Positions 1 through 8,050 of a DNA stretch of 32,299 nucleotides are shown here, piece by piece. Made by a program: the position numbers and the translations under genes. Every line of letters starts with the position of its first letter. Position 1 is the first letter of the stretch. The notes under the pieces are model-generated. The model made no database searches. It worked only from the letters and a program-made list of their open reading frames with translations, and had not been told where the DNA came from. Source of the stretch: Flavobacteriales bacterium (lineage in GTDB: Bacteria > Bacteroidota > Bacteroidia > Flavobacteriales > BACL11); the NCBI GenBank assembly GCA_018652335.1, contig JABICI010000030.1, positions 1-32,299 of the forward strand, written 5' to 3'.

Positions 1-2191
1 CTGTTGGGTTTAATATAATAGAACCATCATCATAACCTAGACATTCAACATCGTTCTTGTCAATAAAAATACCCAAGTCATCGGTGTATCCAACTATCAG
101 ATTAAGCTCTTCTGAATGTGTGCAACCATCATTATTAGTACCAAGAATTATATAGGTCCCACTAGTTTCATAATAATTACTATCTGCCCACCAAATATAA
201 GAATCGCAAGCTACATCAACAGTAGTATTTATAGTACTATAATTAATAGTTAAAAATAGCGAATCAATATGAGTACATCCATCAATATTAACACTAGTAT
301 TAATATATATTCCGCTTGCTGTATAAGTTTGTCCAGTAATAGCCCAAGAATAAGAATCACAATTAGTTGCAGTAATAGTAGTATAAGTAGAATACTTTAA
401 AGATAAATTAAGTGAATCTATATGTATACAACCTGCAGAATTAATACTAACATTAGTATATATACCGGATGTTGTATAAATTTGATTATTAACAGGCCAT
501 AAAAATGAATCACACTCCACGATATTACTTAGATTAGATGTAGAGTCATTGATAATTAAATTAAGAATTTCTGTGTTTGTGCAGCTATCAGCATTTAAAC
601 TATAATTTACAAATGTTCCTGAACTATCATATGTAGTGCCTGTAATTGGCCATAAATATGAGTAACATTCAGTAATATTTGTGATATTAGTAGTAGAATT
701 ATTTATGATCAATGTTAATGAATCAATATGAAGACATCCTGAACTGTTAAAACTAGAATCTGTATAAATTCCACTTGTAAAATAAGTCATGCCATTAATA
801 GGCCAGAAGAAAGTATCACATGTAATGATAGAAATTGTAGTATAAGTACTATAATTAATAGTTAAATCTAGAGTATCCGTCTGCAAGCAACCAGAAGAGT
901 TAGTACTTGTATCAGTATATAAACCAGAAGTAGTATAAACTTGTCCATTTAATGGCCATACATAAATATCACATTCAGCTATAGCTGAAACAGTTGAAGA
1001 AGAATTATTTATGGTTAAGTAAAGTGAATCTACCTGTTGACAACCTGAACTATTTGTACTTATATAAACATAGTTACCACTTGACGTATAAGTTTGACCG
1101 TTAGCAGGCCAGAAGTATGAGTCACAAGCTACTTGTGTTAAAATATTAGTAGTTGTTGGGTTTACAAAGACTGTGAAAGAATCTGTAATTGAACATCCAT
1201 AGGAATTAGTAACCTCCAAAACATATAAATTAGTAGTATCAGGAAAAAAAGTTGTAGATGGAAGTGTATTATTTGTGATGTTATAATTAGGTGACCATAA
1301 ATAAGAATATGCAGAAGTATTTACTTGTGAGGATACAAGTATTGTATCATTACTACAAATAATCTGATCTCCAAGCGAAATTTCTAAACTATTTACTCTA
1401 AATCTTTGTAGATTATTAGCTCCACCAGTAGCAGCAGTAAATCCCCAGTAAATATTAGGATTATTACCAAAGATACTTGCTACAATATTATTTGTATAGT
1501 TTGCAATTAAAACGCCATCAAATCTTACTCTAAAATTATTTGAAGCTGGATTCCAAGTAAAAATAACATTATGCCAATTACCATCTTCAATATTTGACAA
1601 TCCAGGTGGTAATCCTACAGGTCCAAACAAATTATTAAAGCCAGCATGAAATAAATTTCCATTTCTTTGTATAGCTAAGTGATCATAAAAAGGATCATTT
1701 TGATTGTTATTTTGCCAAGTATCAAATTCAACAGCAAAAGATGGAGTAATACCTTGGTAACCCATACCTCCTCCTCCAGTTCCTACACTTGTACTAACCT
1801 GTTGTAAAACAAAAGCTATTCCATCTGCCCCTCCGTTATTAAATCCAAAAAACATGTCAACATCTATTTCAAAAGGTTGTGACAAATTGAGAGTAACACT
1901 ATTCCATGCGGATCCTGATTGTGTGTTTAGAGCCTGAGTTAAGGTATAAGTACCCGGAATCGATTGATTTGCATTACCATTTAGGATAAAGCTTCCCGTA
2001 ATTGTAGGCGTTGGATTAACTATAAGTGTCGTAATATCCAATCCATTTGTATAATTACCTGTTTGATATTCCCAATTATTAAAGATCAGAACACTATCAC
2101 CATTGCAAATTGTAAGAGTATCAAGTGTTTGAGCATAATTAGAAAAAGCACAAAACAAACCAAAAATGATAGAAAATATATTTCTCTTCAT
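1..2191 (-). CDS. Secreted lectin-like adhesin with seven 51-residue repeats (3' end outside window)
   Basis: The reading frame is open from an ATG at 2191 to the left edge, giving about 730 residues without the C-terminus. Residues 1-21 are a signal peptide ending in SNYAQ. About residues 55-250 resemble an L-type (legume-type) lectin domain: note GIAFVLQ, FAVEFDTWQN, DHLAIQRNG, GNWHNVIFTWN and LRF-like strands. Seven repeats follow, each beginning with a CDSY.WP.NGQTY-like motif, then a region ending DVECLGYDDGSI that resembles a SprB-type repeat. This is typical of gliding or adhesion proteins exported by T9SS in Flavobacteriia, but the expected C-terminal sorting domain lies outside the window. 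It is the last of four minus-strand genes here, 61 bases after the CotH-type gene, with its own candidate promoter box at 2196-2203. Sugar specificity cannot be read from the sequence. Confidence 0.85.
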   Translation of the reverse strand, partial: MKRNIFSIIFGLFCAFSNYAQTLDTLTICNGDSVLIFNNWEYQTGNYTNGLDITTLIVNPTPTITGSFILNGNANQSIPGTYTLTQALNTQSGSAWNSVTLNLSQPFEIDVDMFFGFNNGGADGIAFVLQQVSTSVGTGGGGMGYQGITPSFAVEFDTWQNNNQNDPFYDHLAIQRNGNLFHAGFNNLFGPVGLPPGLSNIEDGNWHNVIFTWNPASNNFRVRFDGVLIANYTNNIVASIFGNNPNIYWGFTAATGGANNLQRFRVNSLEISLGDQIICSNDTILVSSQVNTSAYSYLWSPNYNITNNTLPSTTFFPDTTNLYVLEVTNSYGCSITDSFTVFVNPTTTNILTQVACDSYFWPANGQTYTSSGNYVYISTNSSGCQQVDSLYLTINNSSSTVSAIAECDIYVWPLNGQVYTTSGLYTDTSTNSSGCLQTDTLDLTINYSTYTTISIITCDTFFWPINGMTYFTSGIYTDSSFNSSGCLHIDSLTLIINNSTTNITNITECYSYLWPITGTTYDSSGTFVNYSLNADSCTNTEILNLIINDSTSNLSNIVECDSFLWPVNNQIYTTSGIYTNVSINSAGCIHIDSLNLSLKYSTYTTITATNCDSYSWAITGQTYTASGIYINTSVNIDGCTHIDSLFLTINYSTINTTVDVACDSYIWWADSNYYETSGTYIILGTNNDGCTHSEELNLIVGYTDDLGIFIDKNDVECLGYDDGSIILNPT
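56..1126 (-). repeat. Seven tandem 153-bp (51-aa) coding repeats
   Basis: The first Cys codon of repeat 1 is at 1124-1126 and that of repeat 7 at 206-208; the distance of 918 bases is exactly 6 x 153. Each unit encodes a CDSY.WP.NGQ.YT.SG.Y core, then NS.GC...D.L.L.IN. No indel has accumulated, but the DNA has diverged clearly between units, so these are old protein-level repeats rather than recent DNA duplications. Confidence 0.9.
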
Positions 2192-2195
2192 TAAA

Positions 2196-2203
2196 CAAAG
2201 ATA
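2196..2203 (-). promoter_or_regulatory. Candidate -7 promoter box TATCTTTG for the lectin gene
   Basis: On the minus strand TATCTTTG fits the Bacteroidota -7 consensus TAnnTTTG. It lies 4 bases before the ATG at 2191, so transcription would begin at or next to the start codon. No TTG -33 element is seen at the usual 17-23 base spacing, so this could be chance in AT-rich DNA. Confidence 0.4.
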
Positions 2204-2252
2204 TAAAATACGGGATGAAGTTGAAAAATATTATTCTGAAGTGACTGAAAAA

Positions 2253-4688
2253 TCATTCAAATATATATTTCTTCTCAATTGAACCATCATCATAGATGTA
2301 TATTAAAGTAATATTTTTTGATCTATTTTTTGCTTTATAGTCCCTTCCAAGGATATCAGTTACCTTCAATAATTTTCTATCACTGTTGTAGTAAGAAATA
2401 TTAGTATTAGTTAAAATTGTAAGATTTAGGTTTGCAATACTATCACAACCTAATATGTTTTCTAACATAAAAGTATAGTCTCCGGAACTAGCTAAATTAA
2501 TTCCATTCCAATTAATAGTTGATGATGAGATTAATGTGTCAAATGAAAATGCTGTATTATTTACAATAATTTGAGAATATAAAATACTATCACATCCATT
2601 TAATGCTGTAAGAGTATCAATATAATTTCCAGCAGAATTGTATAGGTTATTTCCAATTAAAATATCTTCACCATAGCATATGTTTACTATTTGATTTAAA
2701 GAAGTATCAAAAATACATGAACCATCATCTGCATTTGCTGACAGGTTAAAATTACAAGCATTATAATCAGTACAACCTAAAATTTCATAACATTCTCCAT
2801 CTAAATTATTATCAATCCATAATAAACGATCATAAATCCAATTTTTAAAGAAATTTAATTCATCTTGAAAAGTATTTCCAACATAAAAATTTGGCCATAC
2901 ATAGTTTCCTAAAATATCCCACTTAGTAAAATTCCTCTGCTGCGCACTATCTAAATAGTAAGCTACACTATCAATAAAATTGAAAATAGAATCCTCATGA
3001 AGGCAATTTCCTCTTAAAAATTCCCATCTACATTTTAAACTGTTTTGATAAGTAGTATCATCCAAAAGTCTTTCAAACCAGAATGGATTATTCCACCCAC
3101 ATGCACCACCATCACCATCAACCTCCCATCCGGCTGTTAAACCTCCCTCACAGTAATCTGCATTTCCGTATGCTAAATTATAATCCCAAAACGGACCCAT
3201 AGTGAGCTTTCCGCCATTATTATCCCTATCTTTAAACATATATGTACTTAGTCTATATCCGTCAATATTTCTTGATAATTCATTAATTATATAAAGATCA
3301 ATAAAAGATTGAACATCAATATATCTTGAATAACCAATTAAGCTATCTGTAAAATTAGGTCCAGCAAGAGCGTATTCGAAACTATCAACATAATTTTCAA
3401 TATAATTCTTCTGCTGAGGCTGCATACTAGTAGCTTCAGGGTAGTGATACTGTATATATCTTGTTCCACCTCCAATATTTGGAAAATCTGAAAGCCAATC
3501 TGCACCACCGGTTCCAGTATATTTGTCAAATTTAATAATATAGCCACCTGTTAGACTATCACCTGCTACATCATTTGAATCAAGTTTTGCTATATCAACC
3601 CTATCGTTATCTCTTTTAATTTTTTCCATTAATATGTAGACACCCCTGTACTCTCCATTTACAACTAATTCACAATAGCGTGTTCTTGGAGAATAATTTC
3701 CCATCTTTCTTCCTAAATCAAAAGTTAGAAAATTTCTCATTAATGCTTTATCTGTGTAGGGTGCATATAAAATCCAATCATTTTCTGTAGGCATACCTAA
3801 AAGAGATACATTGTTATTATTTCCTAATGAATCTTGAGTTTCTAAACCATAAGATTTTTTAGGAAATGTTTGTGATGAGCTTCCTCTATACTCAATACTA
3901 ATTTTTCCATTATAATCGTTATACAAATCATTTATATTATTAATATTTCCAAAGCCATTATCTATAATACCCATGTCACATGTAATTCTAGGATCGTCAA
4001 CAATTGTATTTCCATTAGTGTTTAGTATCACAATTGGTAAGTTAGAAGAGGAAAATATAAAAGGAGGTACAAACCAATTTGGTACAGGAAGATAATTGTA
4101 CGAATTAGAATTTATTGCTAAAGAAAAAAATATTCTACTAGAAAGATCAGATGAATTAATATTTTCATTATGTATTTGAATACATAGAACATTATCTCCT
4201 TGATTTAGTATAGTATCTAAAAGATTGGTGTTTATTAGAAACTGCTCTGGATTACCACCCTGATACATTTGAGCTTCATGATAAGAGCTAGAACCTTGAT
4301 TAAAAAGAGGATAATCTCCTACCACACCAATATTAGATCTAGCAATTTCAACATTATTTAAATAAGCGACAAAAGCATCATCATAGTCAATATCAAGAAC
4401 AGCATTTAAAATATCAGTACTATCAACAATATTAAAGACTTTACGCAAGTAAAGGGATGAAACCTGATTAATTATTGTATTATCATCTCCATCACCATAA
4501 CCAATTCCTCCTTGACCTTGCATCCATGATGAATCGTTATAGGAAAGTGATCTCCAATTGGAGTCTGGCTCGTAAGTACCCTCAAAATACTTCCATATAT
4601 TATCTTCTAAAACTACTGTTTCCCAATGATTAATATTCTGTGAAAATAAAGTTACGGGGATAATAAATATTAAAAAAAATTTTAACAT
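2253..4688 (-). CDS. Secreted CotH-kinase family protein with galactose-binding-like N-terminus
   Basis: 811 residues with a signal peptide (residues 1-16, ending LFSQ). Residues 20-185 look like a jelly-roll, galactose-binding-like domain (WRSLSYNDSSW, GGIGYGDGDD). Residues 210-630 match the CotH family, which includes atypical protein kinases: IEYRGSSSQTFPKKSYGLE, DWILYAPYTDKALMRN, GVYILMEKIKRDNDRVDI, GGYIIKFDK and MGPFWDYNLAYGN. Next come one GCTDYNACNF...DDGSC module and two ICYGEDI/NGCDSI-type adhesion repeats. The extreme C-terminus (LLKVTDILGRD ... IYIYDDGSIEKKY) resembles an alternative T9SS-type tail lacking the usual YPNP motif. It sits 37 bases after the Kelch gene and 61 before the lectin gene. 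Whether the kinase is active, and on what, is unknown. Confidence 0.85.
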   Translation of the reverse strand: MLKFFLIFIIPVTLFSQNINHWETVVLEDNIWKYFEGTYEPDSNWRSLSYNDSSWMQGQGGIGYGDGDDNTIINQVSSLYLRKVFNIVDSTDILNAVLDIDYDDAFVAYLNNVEIARSNIGVVGDYPLFNQGSSSYHEAQMYQGGNPEQFLINTNLLDTILNQGDNVLCIQIHNENINSSDLSSRIFFSLAINSNSYNYLPVPNWFVPPFIFSSSNLPIVILNTNGNTIVDDPRITCDMGIIDNGFGNINNINDLYNDYNGKISIEYRGSSSQTFPKKSYGLETQDSLGNNNNVSLLGMPTENDWILYAPYTDKALMRNFLTFDLGRKMGNYSPRTRYCELVVNGEYRGVYILMEKIKRDNDRVDIAKLDSNDVAGDSLTGGYIIKFDKYTGTGGADWLSDFPNIGGGTRYIQYHYPEATSMQPQQKNYIENYVDSFEYALAGPNFTDSLIGYSRYIDVQSFIDLYIINELSRNIDGYRLSTYMFKDRDNNGGKLTMGPFWDYNLAYGNADYCEGGLTAGWEVDGDGGACGWNNPFWFERLLDDTTYQNSLKCRWEFLRGNCLHEDSIFNFIDSVAYYLDSAQQRNFTKWDILGNYVWPNFYVGNTFQDELNFFKNWIYDRLLWIDNNLDGECYEILGCTDYNACNFNLSANADDGSCIFDTSLNQIVNICYGEDILIGNNLYNSAGNYIDTLTALNGCDSILYSQIIVNNTAFSFDTLISSSTINWNGINLASSGDYTFMLENILGCDSIANLNLTILTNTNISYYNSDRKLLKVTDILGRDYKAKNRSKNITLIYIYDDGSIEKKYIFE

Positions 4689-4692
4689 TCAA

Positions 4693-4700
4693 CAAATCTA
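4693..4700 (-). promoter_or_regulatory. Candidate -7 promoter box TAGATTTG for the CotH-type gene
   Basis: TAGATTTG on the minus strand fits TAnnTTTG and ends 4 bases before the ATG at 4688, the same spacing as at 2196-2203 and 7464-7471. No matching -33 TTG is seen. Low-specificity motif in AT-rich DNA. Confidence 0.35.
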
Positions 4701-4725
4701 ATAATTATTAATAATACTAAATAGA

Positions 4726-6696
4726 CTATCCAATAATAAACTTTCTATTTAAAACACCTTCATCTGAACTAATTTGAATAAAATAGATACCCTTTTTGTA
4801 ATTAGATAAATCTACTTTTCTTTTATAGTTACCATTAAAATTATTTAAATACTCAAAATATATTTCTCTGCCAATAAAATCAAAAACTTTAACATCTAAA
4901 GATTGAATAACGTTACTTGAAAATTCTAAAGAAATTTGATCTTTTACAGGATTTGGGTAGAAAGCAAAATCTGAAATAGTATTCTCGTAAATAGATACAT
5001 TAACACACTCACTTTCGCATTCACTAAAGGAAGAATATTCTCCTGAACCATCTCCAGGATCAAAACATACACCGTCATCACTACATTCCCAACTAAGACT
5101 AATAGCATCGTCACATAACACTTCAACTTCTAGACTATAATAAAAGTAATAATAGTCATTTGGACTTGTATTAGCACTTGAGCTTGTAATAGTCAAAGCT
5201 GAAGCAATATCATAAGGATAATTTACATTCGCATTATTTCTAAAAAGCCCGGAGTTGTTAGATGAAATACCTAACTCAAAATTAGATCCAATCGGCACTA
5301 CAAAATTAAGATTAATTGTTTGTTCGCCAGTAATGACATTAAGAGTTGTATCATCAATTACAAAAGAATTGTTATCTCTAAGTTCAAATGTAATCGTATT
5401 GTTATTTTGGGCATAAATTACAGCAGATTTGATTAAACATTCTTTGTAAGAATCAAAAATTAAATGCTGATTACCATTGAAATAGCTACCACTTCCAAAT
5501 GAATTATCTAAAGCACCACCAAATGCAACATTTGTATTAGCAATAGGGTCAAAATTATTTGATAACGGATTTAAACATCCAAGTGTAGGTAAAATACAAG
5601 TTCCATCGTCGAAGCAAGAAGTACTATCATAATTTAAAGCATAAGGGTCAGTACATCCAGAAATGTAACAACAACTACCATCATCAGATATCGCAACAGA
5701 TGAAAAATTAAATGCTAAATTATCTGTACAACCACAATCTTCACTTAATTTATATTTATAAACATTATTAGTAAAAGTTGAAGGACTAGGGACATTATTT
5801 TGACCTAAAAGAAAGTAAACATCACAGCCGATTACAAAATTTCCTGGAGCCCAAATAGCATCCCCTGGATGAGACAATAATTGACTCCAAGAATCGCTAA
5901 GAGGTGTATACTCCCACATTTCTCCGTAATCTAATGGGCCGTGATTATCTCCATCCCCACTTAAGATGTATCCTTTACCATTGTATGAAAATTGTGTGCC
6001 AGCAACTCTTGCTTCAGATGGGAAATCAGACAACTGTAACCAACTATCATTTGTTGGATCATATCTGTAAAAGTCGTTATATATATATGCTCCTGATTGA
6101 TTACTTCCAGGACCAGGAAGACTTCCATGACCAAAGCCTACATATGCAAACTCATCAATACCAAAATAAAAAGGATGATGTCTATCGTTTCCAATAAAAC
6201 TACTCTTTTGGGACCAACTATCATTAATCACATTATACTCCCACCAATCACCTAAATTGCCAGTATTATTACTTCCACAACCAACATATATGTTTTCATT
6301 TGCCACAATCATTGCAGGATGATTTCTTCCATCGCCAGGAAAATTAGCTAACTGAGTCCATGTTTCAGTTAACATATCAAACTGCCACCAATCTGTTGGG
6401 TAATTATAGTTTAAATCTATACCAAAACCCATAAATGCAATATCTCCAATAGAAACTCCGTAAGAATAACCTCTTCCTGAGAATGGAATATTTGGAAGTT
6501 GGGTCCAAGTATCACTAATTTTATCGTACTTAAAAACATCATCTGAATTACTACCAGAAATAACATAGCCAAACTGATCATTAGAAAAAGTTATTGGATG
6601 ATGTCGACCACTTCCTGGAAAATTAGCTGAATTTTGCCAAACTTGTGAAGTCAGTGTTAACGGCAAAAGAATAAGTAAAAATTGGATTATTTTCAT
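4726..6696 (-). CDS. Secreted Kelch-repeat protein with T9SS sorting domain
   Basis: 656 residues; signal peptide about 1-18 (LPLTLTSQ). Residues 19-320 contain about six Kelch-type repeats, seen as recurring W.QL..FPG.GRHHP..F and WWEY/DSWSQ motifs, which would fold as a beta-propeller. Residues about 320-390 hold Cys-rich modules GCTDNLAFNF...DDGSC and GCTDPYALNY...DDGTC plus a degenerate third one (GCLNPLSNNFDPIAN). A beta-sandwich stretch follows, then a second Cys-rich module (SWECSDDGVCFDPG). The C-terminus (FYPNPVKDQISLEF ... KKGIYFIQISSDEG ... KFIIG) is a type A T9SS sorting domain, so the protein is probably surface-attached or secreted. It lies 24 bases after the flavin reductase gene. 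Binding partner unknown. Confidence 0.88.
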   Translation of the reverse strand: MKIIQFLLILLPLTLTSQVWQNSANFPGSGRHHPITFSNDQFGYVISGSNSDDVFKYDKISDTWTQLPNIPFSGRGYSYGVSIGDIAFMGFGIDLNYNYPTDWWQFDMLTETWTQLANFPGDGRNHPAMIVANENIYVGCGSNNTGNLGDWWEYNVINDSWSQKSSFIGNDRHHPFYFGIDEFAYVGFGHGSLPGPGSNQSGAYIYNDFYRYDPTNDSWLQLSDFPSEARVAGTQFSYNGKGYILSGDGDNHGPLDYGEMWEYTPLSDSWSQLLSHPGDAIWAPGNFVIGCDVYFLLGQNNVPSPSTFTNNVYKYKLSEDCGCTDNLAFNFSSVAISDDGSCCYISGCTDPYALNYDSTSCFDDGTCILPTLGCLNPLSNNFDPIANTNVAFGGALDNSFGSGSYFNGNQHLIFDSYKECLIKSAVIYAQNNNTITFELRDNNSFVIDDTTLNVITGEQTINLNFVVPIGSNFELGISSNNSGLFRNNANVNYPYDIASALTITSSSANTSPNDYYYFYYSLEVEVLCDDAISLSWECSDDGVCFDPGDGSGEYSSFSECESECVNVSIYENTISDFAFYPNPVKDQISLEFSSNVIQSLDVKVFDFIGREIYFEYLNNFNGNYKRKVDLSNYKKGIYFIQISSDEGVLNRKFIIG

Positions 6697-6720
6697 GTGA
6701 ATGTGTTTAATTTATGTTTA

Positions 6721-7350
6721 TTAATTAATTTTAGTGTTTGAAACTCTTGCATATGGAAGCTCGCAAAACTTTTCTAATTTATAGTATGTGTCCAATCCAC
6801 CAATGCCAACGTCATTCAGCTTCTGCAAGTTTAAATTGCCATTTTCTCCTTCAATATCATTAGGATAAAACAAGTGCTCTATAGAACCTACAATAATTTT
6901 ACTATTGTTTGATTTAATATCTATTTCCTCTATTAACTTAAGACCAATTTTGAGATTGCTCTGAGAAACAAAAGGTGCTAGAAAACCTTCAATATATTCT
7001 TCTTTTAAATTACATGAATCAAATTCAGATATATTTTCATTAAAATGTGCAGATGTTGCATGAGCATCAGAAACAAAATCTACATGTATATTATTTATAG
7101 TAAAATAGTTAGTAGAAATGATGTTTTTATATGTATCTCTTCTAAAATTGTTTGCTGGCCTAATAATAAAGCCTAATAATGCTGGATTGCTTCCTAAGTG
7201 AAAAACAGAGCTGAATATTGCAACGTTAGGTATTCCATTCTTAGAAATAGATCCAACTAAATTTGCTGATTTAACACCAGTAACAGAATTAATAATATTA
7301 ATTTTCTTTATTCTGTCTAATTCCTTAATATTTTTTTTATTTAAATACAT
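6721..7350 (-). CDS. Flavin reductase-like FMN-binding split-barrel protein
   Basis: 209 residues, cytosolic, no signal peptide. NSVTGVKSANLVGS, NVAIFSSVFHLGSNPALLGFI and RPANNFRRDTYKNI are characteristic of the flavin-reductase-like family, which binds FMN and usually reduces flavins with NAD(P)H. Length is normal for the family. It is divergent from the carotenoid operon across a 125-base region (7351-7475) with candidate promoters for both directions. From memory, such flavin reductases often sit beside photolyase or carotenoid genes in flavobacteria, which would suit a light-response role; that is inference. The Kelch gene follows after 24 bases and may be cotranscribed. Confidence 0.85.
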   Translation of the reverse strand: MYLNKKNIKELDRIKKINIINSVTGVKSANLVGSISKNGIPNVAIFSSVFHLGSNPALLGFIIRPANNFRRDTYKNIISTNYFTINNIHVDFVSDAHATSAHFNENISEFDSCNLKEEYIEGFLAPFVSQSNLKIGLKLIEEIDIKSNNSKIIVGSIEHLFYPNDIEGENGNLNLQKLNDVGIGGLDTYYKLEKFCELPYARVSNTKIN

Positions 7351-7403
7351 ATTACAAAATAATATATTTTTTTTTATTTATTGTTAATCTAAGTTAATAT
7401 TCG

Positions 7404-7411
7404 CAAATATA
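7404..7411 (-). promoter_or_regulatory. Candidate -7 box TATATTTG for the flavin reductase gene
   Basis: TATATTTG on the minus strand is an exact match to TAnnTTTG. It would start transcription about 50 bases upstream of the ATG at 7350. No TTG -33 element is at the usual spacing, so an activator may be needed. Confidence 0.5.
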
Positions 7412-7414
7412 CAT

Positions 7415-7450
7415 TTTTGTATAACATTTGTAATAAAATCTTATACAAAA
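7415..7450. promoter_or_regulatory. 10-bp perfect inverted repeat between divergent promoters (candidate operator)
   Basis: TTTTGTATAA at 7415-7424 is the exact reverse complement of TTATACAAAA at 7441-7450, with a 16-base spacer. A related TTTGTAATAA lies at 7428-7436 within the spacer. The pair lies between the two candidate -7 boxes (7404-7411 minus, 7464-7471 plus), with the right arm about where a -33 element of the plus promoter would be. A dimeric regulator, for example of the light-responsive MerR/CarH type known to control carotenoid genes, could bind here; no such regulator gene is in the window. Confidence 0.5.
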
Positions 7451-7463
7451 TAAATAAATATTC

Positions 7464-7471
7464 TATATTTG
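7464..7471 (+). promoter_or_regulatory. Candidate -7 box TATATTTG for the carotenoid operon
   Basis: TATATTTG matches TAnnTTTG exactly and ends 4 bases before the ATG at 7476. The mRNA could therefore be leaderless, or translation could begin at the next ATG (7515). No TTG is found 17-23 bases upstream; the inverted-repeat arm 7441-7450 occupies that region, suggesting regulator-dependent transcription. Confidence 0.55.
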
Positions 7472-7475
7472 CAAT

Positions 7476-7985
7476 ATGAAAAACAATATATTTATAAAAA
7501 AATATGAAGATGGCATGTATAGTCTTTCAACTAAAATAAAGATTAATGCACCGATTGATGAAGCATGGAGCTTCTTTACTAAGCCTAAAAACTTAAGTAA
7601 CTTAAGTCCCAATGATGTGAAGTTTAAAATTATTTCAGGCAAGTCAGACTCATTTTATGAGGGTAAAATAATTAGTTATAAAATTAAAATATTTCCCTTT
7701 ACCTTTATTAATTGGACAACAGAAATAACAAAAGTAGTAGAAAACAAACTATTTATCGACAAGCAACTTTTTGGACCATATAAATTATGGGTTCATGAAC
7801 ATCACTTCATTCAAAATGATGACGGAACAACAACAATATCAGACAAAGTTAAGTACAAACTATTTTTCAATACATTTAGCAAAATATTACATAAGTTGTT
7901 CATCAAAAAAAAATTAATTAGCATTTTCAACTTTAGAAGAAGTAAGTCAAAAGAACTATTTAATAATTCATGGACTTTAGAATGA
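7476..7985 (+). CDS. SRPBCC (START/polyketide cyclase-like) ligand-binding protein
   Basis: 169 residues, cytosolic. INAPIDEAWSFFTKPKNLSNLSP is the typical opening of the SRPBCC superfamily, small alpha/beta proteins with a deep hydrophobic pocket; the remainder (GKIISYKIKIFPFTFINWTTEI ... HEHHF) fits too. The first 13 residues precede the usual family start, so the internal ATG at 7515 is an alternative; 7476 is kept because a -7 box lies right before it. This is the first gene of the carotenoid operon. Its stop overlaps the next small ORF by ATGA. Possible roles are binding a carotenoid or isoprenoid intermediate; none is proven by sequence. Related SRPBCC domains are found with TIGR01777 epimerases elsewhere, and one is encoded downstream here. 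Confidence 0.8.
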   Translation: MKNNIFIKKYEDGMYSLSTKIKINAPIDEAWSFFTKPKNLSNLSPNDVKFKIISGKSDSFYEGKIISYKIKIFPFTFINWTTEITKVVENKLFIDKQLFGPYKLWVHEHHFIQNDDGTTTISDKVKYKLFFNTFSKILHKLFIKKKLISIFNFRRSKSKELFNNSWTLE

Positions 7986-8050
7986 TTTTAGCAAAAAAAA
8001 CAAAATTTCTAATTATTATTGCATCTCTTTTAAAACGGGTAAATAAATGA
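7982..8050 (+). CDS. Probable 22-aa membrane microprotein between SRPBCC gene and crtI
   Basis: An ATG at 7982 opens a 22-codon frame ending at TGA 8048-8050. Its start overlaps the SRPBCC stop by ATGA (7982-7985) and its stop overlaps the crtI start by ATGA (8047-8050), matching the junctions between all following genes down to crtZ. The peptide has a basic N-terminus (KKTK), one hydrophobic stretch (FLIIIASLL) and a basic tail (KRVNK), as a small inner-membrane or membrane-surface helix would. It also fills the only apparent gap (61 bases) in an otherwise overlapping gene chain. No family is recognised. It could be a translational-coupling leader with no function of its own, or a chance frame in AT-rich DNA. 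Confidence 0.5.
   Translation: MILAKKTKFLIIIASLLKRVNK

Noticed and set aside
56-1126. Regular 153-bp periodicity considered as a DNA-level satellite or CRISPR-like array
   Set aside because: Unit is a multiple of three, in frame with a long coding region, and DNA copies have diverged; it is a protein repeat.
5904-6197. 97-codon plus-strand frame opposite the Kelch gene
   Set aside because: Antisense to a clear T9SS Kelch gene; His/Tyr-rich composition is what the reverse of that gene gives, and no family pattern or promoter is seen.
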